Below, piece by piece: positions 15,131 to 22,672 of a stretch of DNA of 32,004 nucleotides. The DNA is taken from contig JAOFOL010000024.1 in assembly GCA_028042835.1 (NCBI GenBank), positions 1 through 32,004 of the forward strand, read 5' to 3'. Numbering within the stretch: position 1 is the first letter of the stretch; each line of letters begins with the position of its first letter. Source of the DNA: Opitutales bacterium. Lineage in GTDB: Bacteria > Verrucomicrobiota > Verrucomicrobiia > Opitutales > Seribacteraceae. The notes below the pieces were generated by a model that saw only the letters and a program-made list of their open reading frames with translations, was not told where the DNA came from and made no database searches. A program made the translations under genes and the position numbers.

Positions 15131-15811
15131 TTACAGATCTGAAGTACGAGTAACTTCCGTTTCGACCAAGCTTCGGATCTCTCCTTTGACCTCTTGGGCT
15201 TGAGTTTTAATTTCTTGATGCTTCTCTTTGTTTTCCTCTTTAAAAGCAGTGATCATTTCTTTGCGATCTTCTTTGGATGCTTCTTTTAGGTTCTCGTGGA
15301 GCGCTTTGTTTGCATGATGCATTTCATTACGCTTGGTTTGCAATGCACCTACTTTTGCTTTTAACTCGTCGTTAAGTTCAGGTCTTACAGGTTTTTCAGG
15401 ACGATTCGCTTCCAACTCTTCTTGAATAGAAGCTTGGGCTGCTTTAATTTCTTTAATCCTGTCCTGGTTATTTTCTTTGAATGATTCGACGGTTAACTTG
15501 ATGTCTTCGCGAGTTGCATCCTTACCCAGTTCATTCACTTTCTCATTTATCTCTGTTTGCAAAGCTTTCTGTAAATCTTTTACCCCATTTATTTGAGCTT
15601 GAAGGTCATCTGAGATTTCTGGCTTCTGAATCCGCTTTGGACGATTGACTTCTCCTTTTCTTGCCAATCCCCTCCGGATGACACCGAGTTTAACTATAGT
15701 TTCCTTTTTGGAGATTCCTCTTTCGGCCAAACGAGTACGCTCATTCTCTTGTGCCAATGATACACCGGACAAAAGTACGCTCAGTGCAATCGTTGTAATT
15801 TTAATTTTCAT
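15131..15811 (-). CDS. Secreted charged coiled-coil protein, paralogue 2
   Basis: A 226-residue paralogue of the protein at 12278-13150. It has a signal peptide in residues 1-20 (cleavage after VSLA). The N-terminal part is shorter: only one degenerate GISKKE module is left and about 60 residues are missing compared with copy 1. From residue 60 to the end the two proteins align without gaps at about 65% identity by hand count, including both Pro-hinged helical repeats and the C-terminal TRTSDL. The reading frame is intact and conservative changes dominate, so the protein is probably still in use. Its upstream region keeps a weakened -24/-12 element and both operator positions. Function unknown. 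Confidence 0.83.
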   Translation of the reverse strand: MKIKITTIALSVLLSGVSLAQENERTRLAERGISKKETIVKLGVIRRGLARKGEVNRPKRIQKPEISDDLQAQINGVKDLQKALQTEINEKVNELGKDATREDIKLTVESFKENNQDRIKEIKAAQASIQEELEANRPEKPVRPELNDELKAKVGALQTKRNEMHHANKALHENLKEASKEDRKEMITAFKEENKEKHQEIKTQAQEVKGEIRSLVETEVTRTSDL

Positions 15812-15854
15812 ATAATGTTAGTTGTTTTTTTTTAATAATGTTCGAATGACTATT

Positions 15855-15870
15855 TGCAGTTGGGATGACA
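15855..15870 (-). promoter_or_regulatory. Sigma54-like promoter of coiled-coil gene 2 (weakened -24)
   Basis: On the minus strand TGTCATCCCAACTGCA occupies the place of the -24/-12 element of copy 1. The -12 GC is intact and spacing is the same, but the invariant GG of the -24 is GT. Promoter strength may be reduced or lost. It lies about 44 bases upstream of the ATG. Confidence 0.5.
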
Positions 15871-15954
15871 ATTTGCATTTATTTCATAAAGTTATGAAAG
15901 TCAGCTACTTGCTTGGGTTCTTGCATTTTGGGCAATAGTCTTGCAAAGAAGTTT

Positions 15955-15970
15955 CGGTGAAAATTTCCCA
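15955..15970. promoter_or_regulatory. Operator 1 counterpart, right copy
   Basis: CGGTGAAAATTTCCCA aligns with operator 1 of the left copy (11 of 16 bases). One half-site (TTTCCCA) is kept. Its centre is about 100 bp from the -24/-12-like element, as in the left copy. Confidence 0.4.
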
Positions 15971-15987
15971 ATTTAAAAACCTTGAGG

Positions 15988-16003
15988 TGGGGAATAATAC
16001 ACA
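15988..16003. promoter_or_regulatory. Operator 2 counterpart, right copy
   Basis: TGGGGAATAATACACA matches operator 2 of the left copy at 14 of 16 bases. The left half is unchanged and the right half is damaged. Its centre is 33 bp from the other right-copy site, the same spacing as in the left copy. Confidence 0.5.
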
Positions 16004-16009
16004 CTGGTT

Positions 16010-16396
16010 ACAAGATTTTTTGTTCAATCGGTAACGGATGTAATTCAAGGGTACCCCAAGCCTGACCGTTGCAGAAATATTTCCTTCTACTTGGGATAAT
16101 GGCATTTGAATAAGCTGAATGACTTCCAGTTCTAAATTAAAACCGCTTCCCGTAAATAAAAAGTTTTCGTTTAATTAATCATCAGAGTGTAACGGTGAAT
16201 CCACAGAATGATTAGAAAGGACTTTTTGTTTCGGTAGTGCTAGAATAGGTCGTGGCATCGACTTTGCCGCATTCCAATTGAGCAGCCAGTCTTTTTAAAA
16301 AAAAGGCTCATCCTTCCATTAAGTGGATTTTATTCCTTTTAAGTGAGTATTTGGATTATGAGAATGATTTCTTCGATATTTTCTATGGACGATTCC
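16010..16396 (-). pseudogene. Decayed sigma54 response regulator, right duplication copy
   Basis: Translated pieces follow residues about 330-468 of the intact regulator at 13341-14747. In order they are: LKRNKIHLMEG then a stop, against KKYKIKL and LQLLEYPW; LAAQLE against LLHELE; LSNHSV against LANHKSV; SDD-stop-LN against TDDWLN; GFNLELEV against GFDLEKEV; GNISATVRLGVPLNYIRYRL against the intact helix-turn-helix. Two Trp codons are now stops (TGA, TAA), at least two frameshifts separate the pieces, and the first about 330 codons (receiver, Walker A, GAFTDA) are deleted up to about 16396. The original stop is also lost, so a frame runs on to 15905, giving a spurious 66-codon ORF with four cysteines. 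This and the sites above account for the otherwise gene-free stretch 15812-16448. Confidence 0.88.
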
Positions 16397-16405
16397 CCGC
16401 CCAAC

Positions 16406-16426
16406 AGAAAAGACTTTGCAAATCAT
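16406..16426. repeat. 21-bp direct repeat, right copy
   Basis: Exact copy of 14771-14791. It lies 22 bases upstream of the amidase ATG and next to the deletion edge of the decayed regulator. Homology with the left copy continues through it into the amidase coding region to about 16529. Confidence 0.9.
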
Positions 16427-16448
16427 ATTTTTCATTCATGATTAGAGT

Positions 16449-17645
16449 ATGGGTAAGTGGTGGTTGGTGGGATTATTATATTTTTTGGGGAGCTTTATGA
16501 CGGAGGCCAAACTTACTGATTTGGCGGAACCACCTGACTGGTCAAGTTTGGACAGTTTTCAGAAATCAATCAGCAAGCAAGAATTCATAACGCAATTGAA
16601 TGAAGTGTATTGTCCTCGGGATTCTTGGTGGTCGCCATGGATTGAGGTCGAAAAAAATAGAGCACGAATTCGTAAAAAAAACGGATCGGATGAGTGGTAT
16701 GATTTACATTTTTCAGAATCAAACAAGTCCGCCAATCAATCATCTTGCTCCTTTCAAATTTCAGGTTCTAAAATACTTATCGATCCGGGTCATATTGGCG
16801 GTGATTTTTCAGTGATGGAGGGGCGGCATTTTTCGATTGGTGATGATAAACCCGTCATGGAGGGAGAACTTGCCTTAAGCGTAGCTTTATTGGTTAAGTC
16901 AGAGCTCGAAAGAAAAGGAGCTGAAGTTGATTTAACCAGATACTATAATGAACCAGTCACAATATCGCGGCCGAAAGATTTTGATGATCTCGCCATGTCT
17001 TGGTTCAGAAAAATGGAGTGGCTACATGGACTTTCTGAAGACGAAAAAAGTATGAGGATAAAAAAACGAAAGGAACTCTATTTCTATCGGGTGAGTGAAA
17101 TTATAGCTCGTAGTGAGATAATTAGAAAAAAAAAGCCAGATTTAATTCTGTGTATTCATCTGAATGCCGCGCCATGGCCTGATCCTGAAAAGAAGTCTCT
17201 AGTTTCACGGAATGATTATCATGTACTTGTTAATGGATGTTACATGGGGGGAGAATTGGCTTACGATAACCAACGTTATGAAATGATCTGGCGACTTCTT
17301 AACCGTTGGGATGTAAGCGAAAGATTTATTGCCGAGCATATGTCCAAAGCTTTTGCTCAAAACACAGGATTACCCGCTTTTGCTTACAAGGGACCCAATG
17401 CCTTGAAGATTGGTGAGGTCGAGGGAGTCTGGGCCAGGAATCTTTTGGCAAATCGAATTTATGAAGCTCCGGTCGTTTTCCTTGAGCCTTACATCGCAAA
17501 TTCAGAAGTGGTTTATCAAAGAATCCAACTTGGAGAATACTCCGGCACAAAAATTATTAACGGAGAATTACGCAGTAATTTGATTTTAGAGTACGCAGAA
17601 TCTGTAGTTTACGGATTAGAAAAGGCGCTATCTAAAACAGAATGA
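16449..17645 (+). CDS. N-acetylmuramoyl-L-alanine amidase (Amidase_3 family)
   Basis: A 398-residue secreted amidase, expected to cleave the MurNAc-L-Ala bond of peptidoglycan. Residues 1-20 form a signal peptide. About 21-105 is a region of unknown fold with two Cys (55 and 100). The catalytic domain starts with KILIDPGHIGG (His115), then EGELALSVA (Glu138/Glu140), CIHLNAAPWPD (second His) and VVFLEPYIANS near the end (catalytic Glu), which together are the Zn ligands and general base of Amidase_3. An insertion of about 60 residues sits between the second and third motifs. The gene was divergent from the sigma54 regulator, whose copy here has decayed; its own first 81 bases are duplicated at 14813-14893. 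Its stop is two bases from the convergent gene's stop. Confidence 0.9.
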   Translation: MGKWWLVGLLYFLGSFMTEAKLTDLAEPPDWSSLDSFQKSISKQEFITQLNEVYCPRDSWWSPWIEVEKNRARIRKKNGSDEWYDLHFSESNKSANQSSCSFQISGSKILIDPGHIGGDFSVMEGRHFSIGDDKPVMEGELALSVALLVKSELERKGAEVDLTRYYNEPVTISRPKDFDDLAMSWFRKMEWLHGLSEDEKSMRIKKRKELYFYRVSEIIARSEIIRKKKPDLILCIHLNAAPWPDPEKKSLVSRNDYHVLVNGCYMGGELAYDNQRYEMIWRLLNRWDVSERFIAEHMSKAFAQNTGLPAFAYKGPNALKIGEVEGVWARNLLANRIYEAPVVFLEPYIANSEVVYQRIQLGEYSGTKIINGELRSNLILEYAESVVYGLEKALSKTE

Positions 17646-17647
17646 AA

Positions 17648-18160
17648 TTACTTTGTTAGGCTAGCAGTAACCATTTTTTTTGTTACTTCTACATTTGCTT
17701 CCACTGCATCCTTTGGACCAGTTATTTTAATAAATACAGCACCCTCTTTACCTTCAATGATCGCAGCAAGTAGTCCGTAGCCAGGGTTTGGTGTTTTAGG
17801 GCCAAAAGGTCGACCACTTAGAAAAGTGCCATGGGCACTCGCGTAAGTAACTTTTGTTTTACCCACGGTTATGGTTTCAACTTCTTTAGCAAGTGGATTC
17901 TCAAATTGTTTCATCCAACGGTCCACATTTGCTTGAATGCCACCGGTATTTCCTGATCCAAAATAATAAAATACAACCTCAGCTTTTTTGCCTGATGGAC
18001 TAGATGCTGAAAATTGAGCAGCTCTCATATTTGAAGAAGGTTTTGCTGATTCCCAGCTTTCAGGGGAATTGAATTCAATCCCAGCAACTTTGAATTCCTC
18101 GGCGAGGAGAACTGTACATGATAGGGATAATGAGAAAAGGGTGTAGAATATAGATTTCAT
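17648..18160 (-). CDS. Small exported protein of unknown function
   Basis: A 170-residue protein with a signal peptide (residues 1-20, cleavage near LLAEE). The mature part reads as alternating strands and helices: FKVAGIEFNSPESW, a central VVFYYFGSG, a helical VDRWMKQFENP, and a C-terminal EGAVFIKITGPKDAVE. This resembles the PsbP/Mog1-like or DUF1795-like alpha-beta fold that binds no known ligand in common; the resemblance is by pattern only. Similar small exported proteins occur in Planctomycetes and Verrucomicrobia. It is the third gene after the exported methyltransferase and propeller genes on this strand, 53 bases downstream. Confidence 0.75.
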   Translation of the reverse strand: MKSIFYTLFSLSLSCTVLLAEEFKVAGIEFNSPESWESAKPSSNMRAAQFSASSPSGKKAEVVFYYFGSGNTGGIQANVDRWMKQFENPLAKEVETITVGKTKVTYASAHGTFLSGRPFGPKTPNPGYGLLAAIIEGKEGAVFIKITGPKDAVEANVEVTKKMVTASLTK

Positions 18161-18213
18161 TAAAAATTAATTTGTATTTCTATTTCTTAGAGTCAACGGA
18201 TAATAATATTTTT

Positions 18214-19446
18214 CTAAGTTTTAGCATTAATGTGAATGAGCCTAGAGAAAGTACGAATGAATATACCATCCTTGGATAAGGCAGGTGTATTGTGGATAAC
18301 TTCGTTAAGTTCGGATGTTCTTAGGATTTTGAAACCCTTTCGATTTGCTTCCAAAGAAAATATTTTTCCATCTCGAGATGGAACATAAATAATGTTTCCG
18401 CAAGATATAGGAGATGCAAAGAAATTAGCCGCGATCCTTTCTTTCCAAAGAACTTCAGCTGTCTCTAAATCAATCGCACTTACAATTCCGCTATCAGACA
18501 GAATAAATATGAAATCATCCTGAACTAAGCTTGTCGGGACATAGGGAACATTTCGCGATATGATATGTTTTATTTGTGGGTTTTGGCCATTGATCGCAGG
18601 AGGTTTTATAACAAGTAAACGGCTGCCTCTACCTCCTGATCCACAAGAAGCAAAGAAAAACCCTCCTCCAAAGAAAGGAGATGAAACACTCCTTTTATCC
18701 AAACTGTCAGCTCCCGTTTCCCAGGCGATTCGACCACTTTTTATATCTATTGCATAGCAGCCATGAGATTTAGAATTAGAGACAATAAATGTTTCCCCAC
18801 TTGGTACTTTATAAATAACTGGAGTCGAGGAGGATGGTTTAGATCCATCTCTTCTCACTTTCCATAAAATATGTCCATTTTCTCTGTTTAAGGAATAAAT
18901 TGCTGAATCCCCTTCGTGATCATGAGTTACAAAAACTTGATTTCCATAAATAACAGGAGAGAACCCGTTCCCGTGCTGCGTTTGGTATTCTCCAAAATTC
19001 CTTCTCCAAATTACTTCCCCTTGGTGATCTATGCAAAGTAAGTCATTTGACTTCTTGGTCGTCCATGACACCAAAACATAGTCGCTGTCTACAGCTGGGG
19101 TTGCTGATGCAAAGCTATTAAATTTATGTAATGAAAATGGGTTAGTCTCGAACTGCTTTACCCATAATTGCTTACCAGATTTGGAGTCAAATGATAAAAC
19201 ATACTGCTTAGTTCCATCGGTAGATGCACAGGTTGTAAAAACTTTGTTTCCCCAAACAACAGGGGATGCATGACCAACTCCCGGTAATTTTACTTCCCAT
19301 TTAAAAGAATCACTGTTCAAAGATTGGGGCAAATTTAATTTAGGAAAAATCCCCCTGCCATTTTCACCTCTAAAGCGACTCCAATCATCTCCGAAAGTCG
19401 ACTTAATTACAAAGAAGACAAGAAGGGTGAGAGGGAGAGGTTTCAT
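18214..19446 (-). CDS. Exported PQQ-type beta-propeller protein
   Basis: A 410-residue protein with an N-terminal signal peptide (residues 1-19) and then WSRFRGENGRG, the usual opening of PVC-group PQQ-repeat proteins. Blades show the repeat core xxVYFGNQVF(V/I), then YSLNRENGHILWK-type Trp-docking motifs (SFDSKSGKQLWV, AIDIKSGRIAWE, AIDLETAEVLWK). This matches the BamB/quinoprotein propeller fold, but the catalytic Asp/Glu pair of PQQ dehydrogenases is not evident, so binding or scaffolding is more likely than catalysis. Its ATG overlaps the methyltransferase stop by four bases, so the two are coupled. Confidence 0.88.
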   Translation of the reverse strand: MKPLPLTLLVFFVIKSTFGDDWSRFRGENGRGIFPKLNLPQSLNSDSFKWEVKLPGVGHASPVVWGNKVFTTCASTDGTKQYVLSFDSKSGKQLWVKQFETNPFSLHKFNSFASATPAVDSDYVLVSWTTKKSNDLLCIDHQGEVIWRRNFGEYQTQHGNGFSPVIYGNQVFVTHDHEGDSAIYSLNRENGHILWKVRRDGSKPSSSTPVIYKVPSGETFIVSNSKSHGCYAIDIKSGRIAWETGADSLDKRSVSSPFFGGGFFFASCGSGGRGSRLLVIKPPAINGQNPQIKHIISRNVPYVPTSLVQDDFIFILSDSGIVSAIDLETAEVLWKERIAANFFASPISCGNIIYVPSRDGKIFSLEANRKGFKILRTSELNEVIHNTPALSKDGIFIRTFSRLIHINAKT

Positions 19447-20177
19447 CCAGGTTTACGAAAAATCATGAAATGCTGCTGAGGAAGCATTTTTAGCGTTTTC
19501 TCCCACTTGAACCCAGCCACCTTCATTTCAAGCCTCGCTTGTTTTTCAGACATTTTGTGAAGTAGTTTGATCGGCACACTTTGGTCTTCCATCCGATACT
19601 CAATTAGTACTAATTTACCTCCAGGTTTTAGGGATGAAAAAATAGATGTAGCCATTTCCAATGGATGGGAGAACTCATGGTAGGCATCTACAATTAAGGC
19701 TGTATCGATACTATTCTTCGGAAGCTTAGTCTGAGTAATGGTACTTTGAGTCGGGGAGATGTTCGAGACTTTTAGCTGAGCCATTTTAGCCCGGACAATA
19801 CCAATCATCTGGGGAGATATATCCACTGCAAAAACTTTTCCTTCGGGAACGAGCTTTGCCATTCTAAAGCTGAAATATCCAGAGCCTGACCCAATGTCCG
19901 CCACATTATCTGAAGGTTTTAATTCGAGTCCTTGGATTAATAAGTCTGTTCTTTCTTCCTGTTCTCGCTTTGGCCGTTCCAACCAAGAAGCTCCCAGGTG
20001 ACCCATAACTTTCGAAATTTCCCGTCCCATGTAAAATTTCCCGATTCCATCACGGGTGGCTGTACCCAAGGAATATGTACTGTTTGAATCCGCACCTTTT
20101 ACAAACATTGGTAAGAGACTCAAAGTGCAAATCAAGGAAATGTGGAGGCTGGGAAGACAGGTACGAGAAATGTTCAT
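19443..20177 (-). CDS. Class I SAM-dependent methyltransferase with a signal peptide
   Basis: A 244-residue protein. Residues about 1-28 read as a signal peptide (hydrophobic LHISLICTLSLLPMF then VKGAD). The SAM-binding motif I is VADIGSGSGYFSF (about residues 93-105), motif II is FAVDISPQMI, and motif post-II VDAYHEFSHP is typical of Methyltransf_11/25 members. Being exported is odd because SAM is cytoplasmic; either the segment is an uncleaved anchor with the domain inside, or the protein uses another ligand. Such leader-bearing methyltransferases are frequent in the PVC group. It is the first gene of the operon with the propeller protein. Confidence 0.85.
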   Translation of the reverse strand: MNISRTCLPSLHISLICTLSLLPMFVKGADSNSTYSLGTATRDGIGKFYMGREISKVMGHLGASWLERPKREQEERTDLLIQGLELKPSDNVADIGSGSGYFSFRMAKLVPEGKVFAVDISPQMIGIVRAKMAQLKVSNISPTQSTITQTKLPKNSIDTALIVDAYHEFSHPLEMATSIFSSLKPGGKLVLIEYRMEDQSVPIKLLHKMSEKQARLEMKVAGFKWEKTLKMLPQQHFMIFRKPG

Positions 20178-20260
20178 ATAATATTTCTTTTAGGAAATAG
20201 GCGAGGAGGCAAATAAAATTTGAACCTTATCAGATCAATCGATACAAAGGTTTACTTAAA

Positions 20261-21130
20261 ATGAAAGTAATTCGAGCAAAAAGTGCGGGGTTTTGTTGGG
20301 GCGTAGAACGGGCTATTAAGGTTGCCCGTGAGGAGTCCCGTGGTGGAGAGCGAACCGTTTATACGGATGGCCCGCTTATACACAATCGCCAGATGATGGA
20401 TGCCTTGGGTAAGGATGACATAAAAGAGGTGGGAGATTATCAAAGTAAGAAAGATCTGAAGATTAGTGATAAAGCTGAAAAAGAATCGGTAGTTGTTGTT
20501 CGAGCCCATGGGATATCTCCCCAAAGAAGAGAGTATTTGAAAGACTTAGGTTTACCTTTTCGAGATGGAACCTGCCCAGATGTTGGGATCATTGCCGGAA
20601 AAGTTAAGTCTCATGCTGATAAAGGACATAGCGTAGTTATTTTTGGTGATCCGGAACACCCCGAAGTTATCGGTCTAGTCGGTTATGCTAAAGGGCGGTC
20701 TCATGTCATAAGTAACGAAGCGGACCTACACCAACTTCCAGCACTTGGGGATAATGTGGCCATGGTCTCGCAGTCGACGATGTTCACACATGAGTTTAAG
20801 CACTTAAGTGGATTACTAGCTTCCAAGTATCCAAATTTGTTAGTTTTTGATACAATTTGTGGAGCCACAAAAGAAAGGCAGTCAGATTTGGTTGAACTCG
20901 TTGAGAGTGGTGCGGATGCAATTGTAGTGATCGGTGGCAAGCATTCTGCCAATACACGAAAGCTTGCAAAATTAGCTGCTTCTTATGACCGCCCTACTTT
21001 TCATATTGAAACCGCAAATGATCTTAACCCTTTAAATTTTTCTGAATTTAGCACAGTTGGAGTAACTGCAGGTGCATCCACCCCTGAATTTATTATACGG
21101 AAGGTCTGTGAAAGGCTTGAGCAAATTTAA
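20261..21130 (+). CDS. ispH: 4-hydroxy-3-methylbut-2-enyl diphosphate reductase
   Basis: A 289-residue IspH, the last enzyme of the MEP isoprenoid pathway, which reduces HMBPP to IPP and DMAPP with a [4Fe-4S] cluster. The three cluster cysteines are Cys12 (AGFCWGV), Cys105 (DGTCPDVG) and Cys200 (DTICGATKERQ). The substrate-binding His41 (PLIHN) and His133 with Glu (GDPEHPEV) are present, as is TAGASTPE near the C-terminus. It is followed on the same strand, nine bases later, by purB. This shows the organism makes isoprenoids by the MEP route. Confidence 0.96.
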   Translation: MKVIRAKSAGFCWGVERAIKVAREESRGGERTVYTDGPLIHNRQMMDALGKDDIKEVGDYQSKKDLKISDKAEKESVVVVRAHGISPQRREYLKDLGLPFRDGTCPDVGIIAGKVKSHADKGHSVVIFGDPEHPEVIGLVGYAKGRSHVISNEADLHQLPALGDNVAMVSQSTMFTHEFKHLSGLLASKYPNLLVFDTICGATKERQSDLVELVESGADAIVVIGGKHSANTRKLAKLAASYDRPTFHIETANDLNPLNFSEFSTVGVTAGASTPEFIIRKVCERLEQI

Positions 21131-21138
21131 AAAAAAAT

Positions 21139-22566
21139 ATGAAAAAATTTGAAATCCCCAATGTATTGGCTGACCGCTACGCTTCATCATCAATGGTCTC
21201 CTTATGGTCGCCAACAGGTAAAGTAATCATGGAACGTGAGTTTTGGATTGCTGTAATGAAGGCTCAAAAAGAGCTGGGTATCAAAATCGATAAAAAATCG
21301 ATCGAGCAATCTGAAGAAATTAAAGGCTTGGTTAATTTGGATGCCATTCGAGAACGAGAAGTGGTTACCAAACACGATGTAAAGGCTCGACTTGAAGAAT
21401 TCGCGGATTTGTCGGGGCATCAGCATGCGCACAAAGGAATGACCAGTCGAGATCTCACTGAAAATGTCGAACAATTACAAACTCACCGTGCGCTGAGTCT
21501 TATTCTCGAAAAATCGGTTGCTTGCTTGGTTGCTTTTGGAAAAAAAGCCAAAGAGTTTCAAGAATTAGCTGTCACTGCCAGATCTCATAATGTGCCTGCC
21601 CAACTGACCACTCTTGGAAAACGTATGGCCAATTGGGGAGAGGAATTAGAAAGAGCTATGGAAAGTCTTTCACGCCTGTGTGCCACTTATCCATATCGAG
21701 GTCTTAAAGGTGCTGTGGGTACCAGGCTTGATCAGGTCACTTTACTTGGAAGTGCAAAAAAAGCTGAGCAATTAGACCAGAAAGTTATGCAACACTTAGG
21801 AGCGACTGCCACATGGGGGAATGTCGGGCAAGTTTATCCGCGCAGTTTGGACTTGGAGGTGGTTACCTTGCTCGTTCGACTTGCGGCTGCGCCTTCGAGT
21901 TTTGCTAAGACTGTAAGGATTATGGCTGGACATGAATTGTTGGGAGAAGGCTTTGCCAAAGGTCAAACTGGTTCATCGGCGATGCCTCATAAGATGAACA
22001 GTAGGAGTTGTGAAAGAATTAATGGATTTCATGCTATTTTGAACGGATATCTTGCCATGGCATCTCAATTGTCTGGCGATCAGTGGAATGAAGGTGATGT
22101 TTCCTGTTCAGTTGTGCGTAGATTAATGCTACCTGATGCGTTTTTTGCCATCGATGGACTTCTTGATACGCAAATCACCATACTTAATCAGATGGAAGTC
22201 TTTCCATCTGTGGTAGGAGCCGAACGAAAAAAATATTTACCATTTCTTCTCACTACCACAGTGATGATGGAGGCAGTCAAGGCAGGATCAGGAAGAGAGG
22301 ATGCTCATGCTGCAATTAAGGAACATGCTCTTTCCACAGTTCGTGATTTACGGAATGGCAAGATTGCGGAAAACGATTTGGTTGAGAGACTTGCGAAAGA
22401 TAAAAGAATAGATCTAAAGATTGCAGCCTTACGAAAGATTATTAAACTTGGAGAGCAAAATGTGGGTGCCGCACACGAACAGGTTGATAATTTTCTTAAG
22501 AGAGTGAAATCGTGGACCACTCGATACCCGGAGTCTAAATCGTATAACCCAGAAAGCATTCTTTAA
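21139..22566 (+). CDS. purB: Adenylosuccinate lyase
   Basis: A 475-residue member of the fumarase/aspartase superfamily that removes fumarate from SAICAR and adenylosuccinate in purine synthesis. The superfamily signature is GSSAMPHKMNSRSCERI (about residues 276-292). The first conserved region contains HKGMTSRDLTEN and the second contains the catalytic His area TARSHNVPAQLTTLGKR. Length and the C-terminal segment rich in Lys/Arg agree with PurB. The ATG is eight bases after the ispH stop, so the two may be cotranscribed. The AMP-branch specificity call rests on overall pattern. Confidence 0.94.
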   Translation: MKKFEIPNVLADRYASSSMVSLWSPTGKVIMEREFWIAVMKAQKELGIKIDKKSIEQSEEIKGLVNLDAIREREVVTKHDVKARLEEFADLSGHQHAHKGMTSRDLTENVEQLQTHRALSLILEKSVACLVAFGKKAKEFQELAVTARSHNVPAQLTTLGKRMANWGEELERAMESLSRLCATYPYRGLKGAVGTRLDQVTLLGSAKKAEQLDQKVMQHLGATATWGNVGQVYPRSLDLEVVTLLVRLAAAPSSFAKTVRIMAGHELLGEGFAKGQTGSSAMPHKMNSRSCERINGFHAILNGYLAMASQLSGDQWNEGDVSCSVVRRLMLPDAFFAIDGLLDTQITILNQMEVFPSVVGAERKKYLPFLLTTTVMMEAVKAGSGREDAHAAIKEHALSTVRDLRNGKIAENDLVERLAKDKRIDLKIAALRKIIKLGEQNVGAAHEQVDNFLKRVKSWTTRYPESKSYNPESIL

Positions 22567-22672
22567 TTGGATTAAAAGAAATGCACTCTAGCAAAAATAG
22601 CAATTTTTGCGATTGCCAATTGTTCGTTTAGCCTGTGCACTCTTTCTTCGTTCATTTTTACATCTAATCATC

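Noticed and set aside
15905-16105. Frame of 66 codons with CNQC and CPKC, looking like a small zinc-binding helix-turn-helix protein
   Set aside because: Its first half is the helix-turn-helix of the decayed regulator and its second half is read-through into the operator region after loss of the stop codon; the cysteines are accidental.
16381-16400. GG-N10-GC match (TGGACGATTCCCCGCC) on the plus strand upstream of the amidase gene
   Set aside because: Apart from the GG and GC dinucleotides it fits the -24/-12 consensus poorly, it falls at the deletion edge of the pseudogene, and the left copy has no equivalent.
17826-17838. Perfect palindrome GTGCCATGGGCAC-like with TGGCAC
   Set aside because: It is inside a coding region and has no -12 GC at the required spacing.
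22607-22672. N-terminal extension of the phosphofructokinase from TTG
   Set aside because: The extra 22 residues are hydrophobic and foreign to the family; the ATG at 22673 gives the normal N-terminus.
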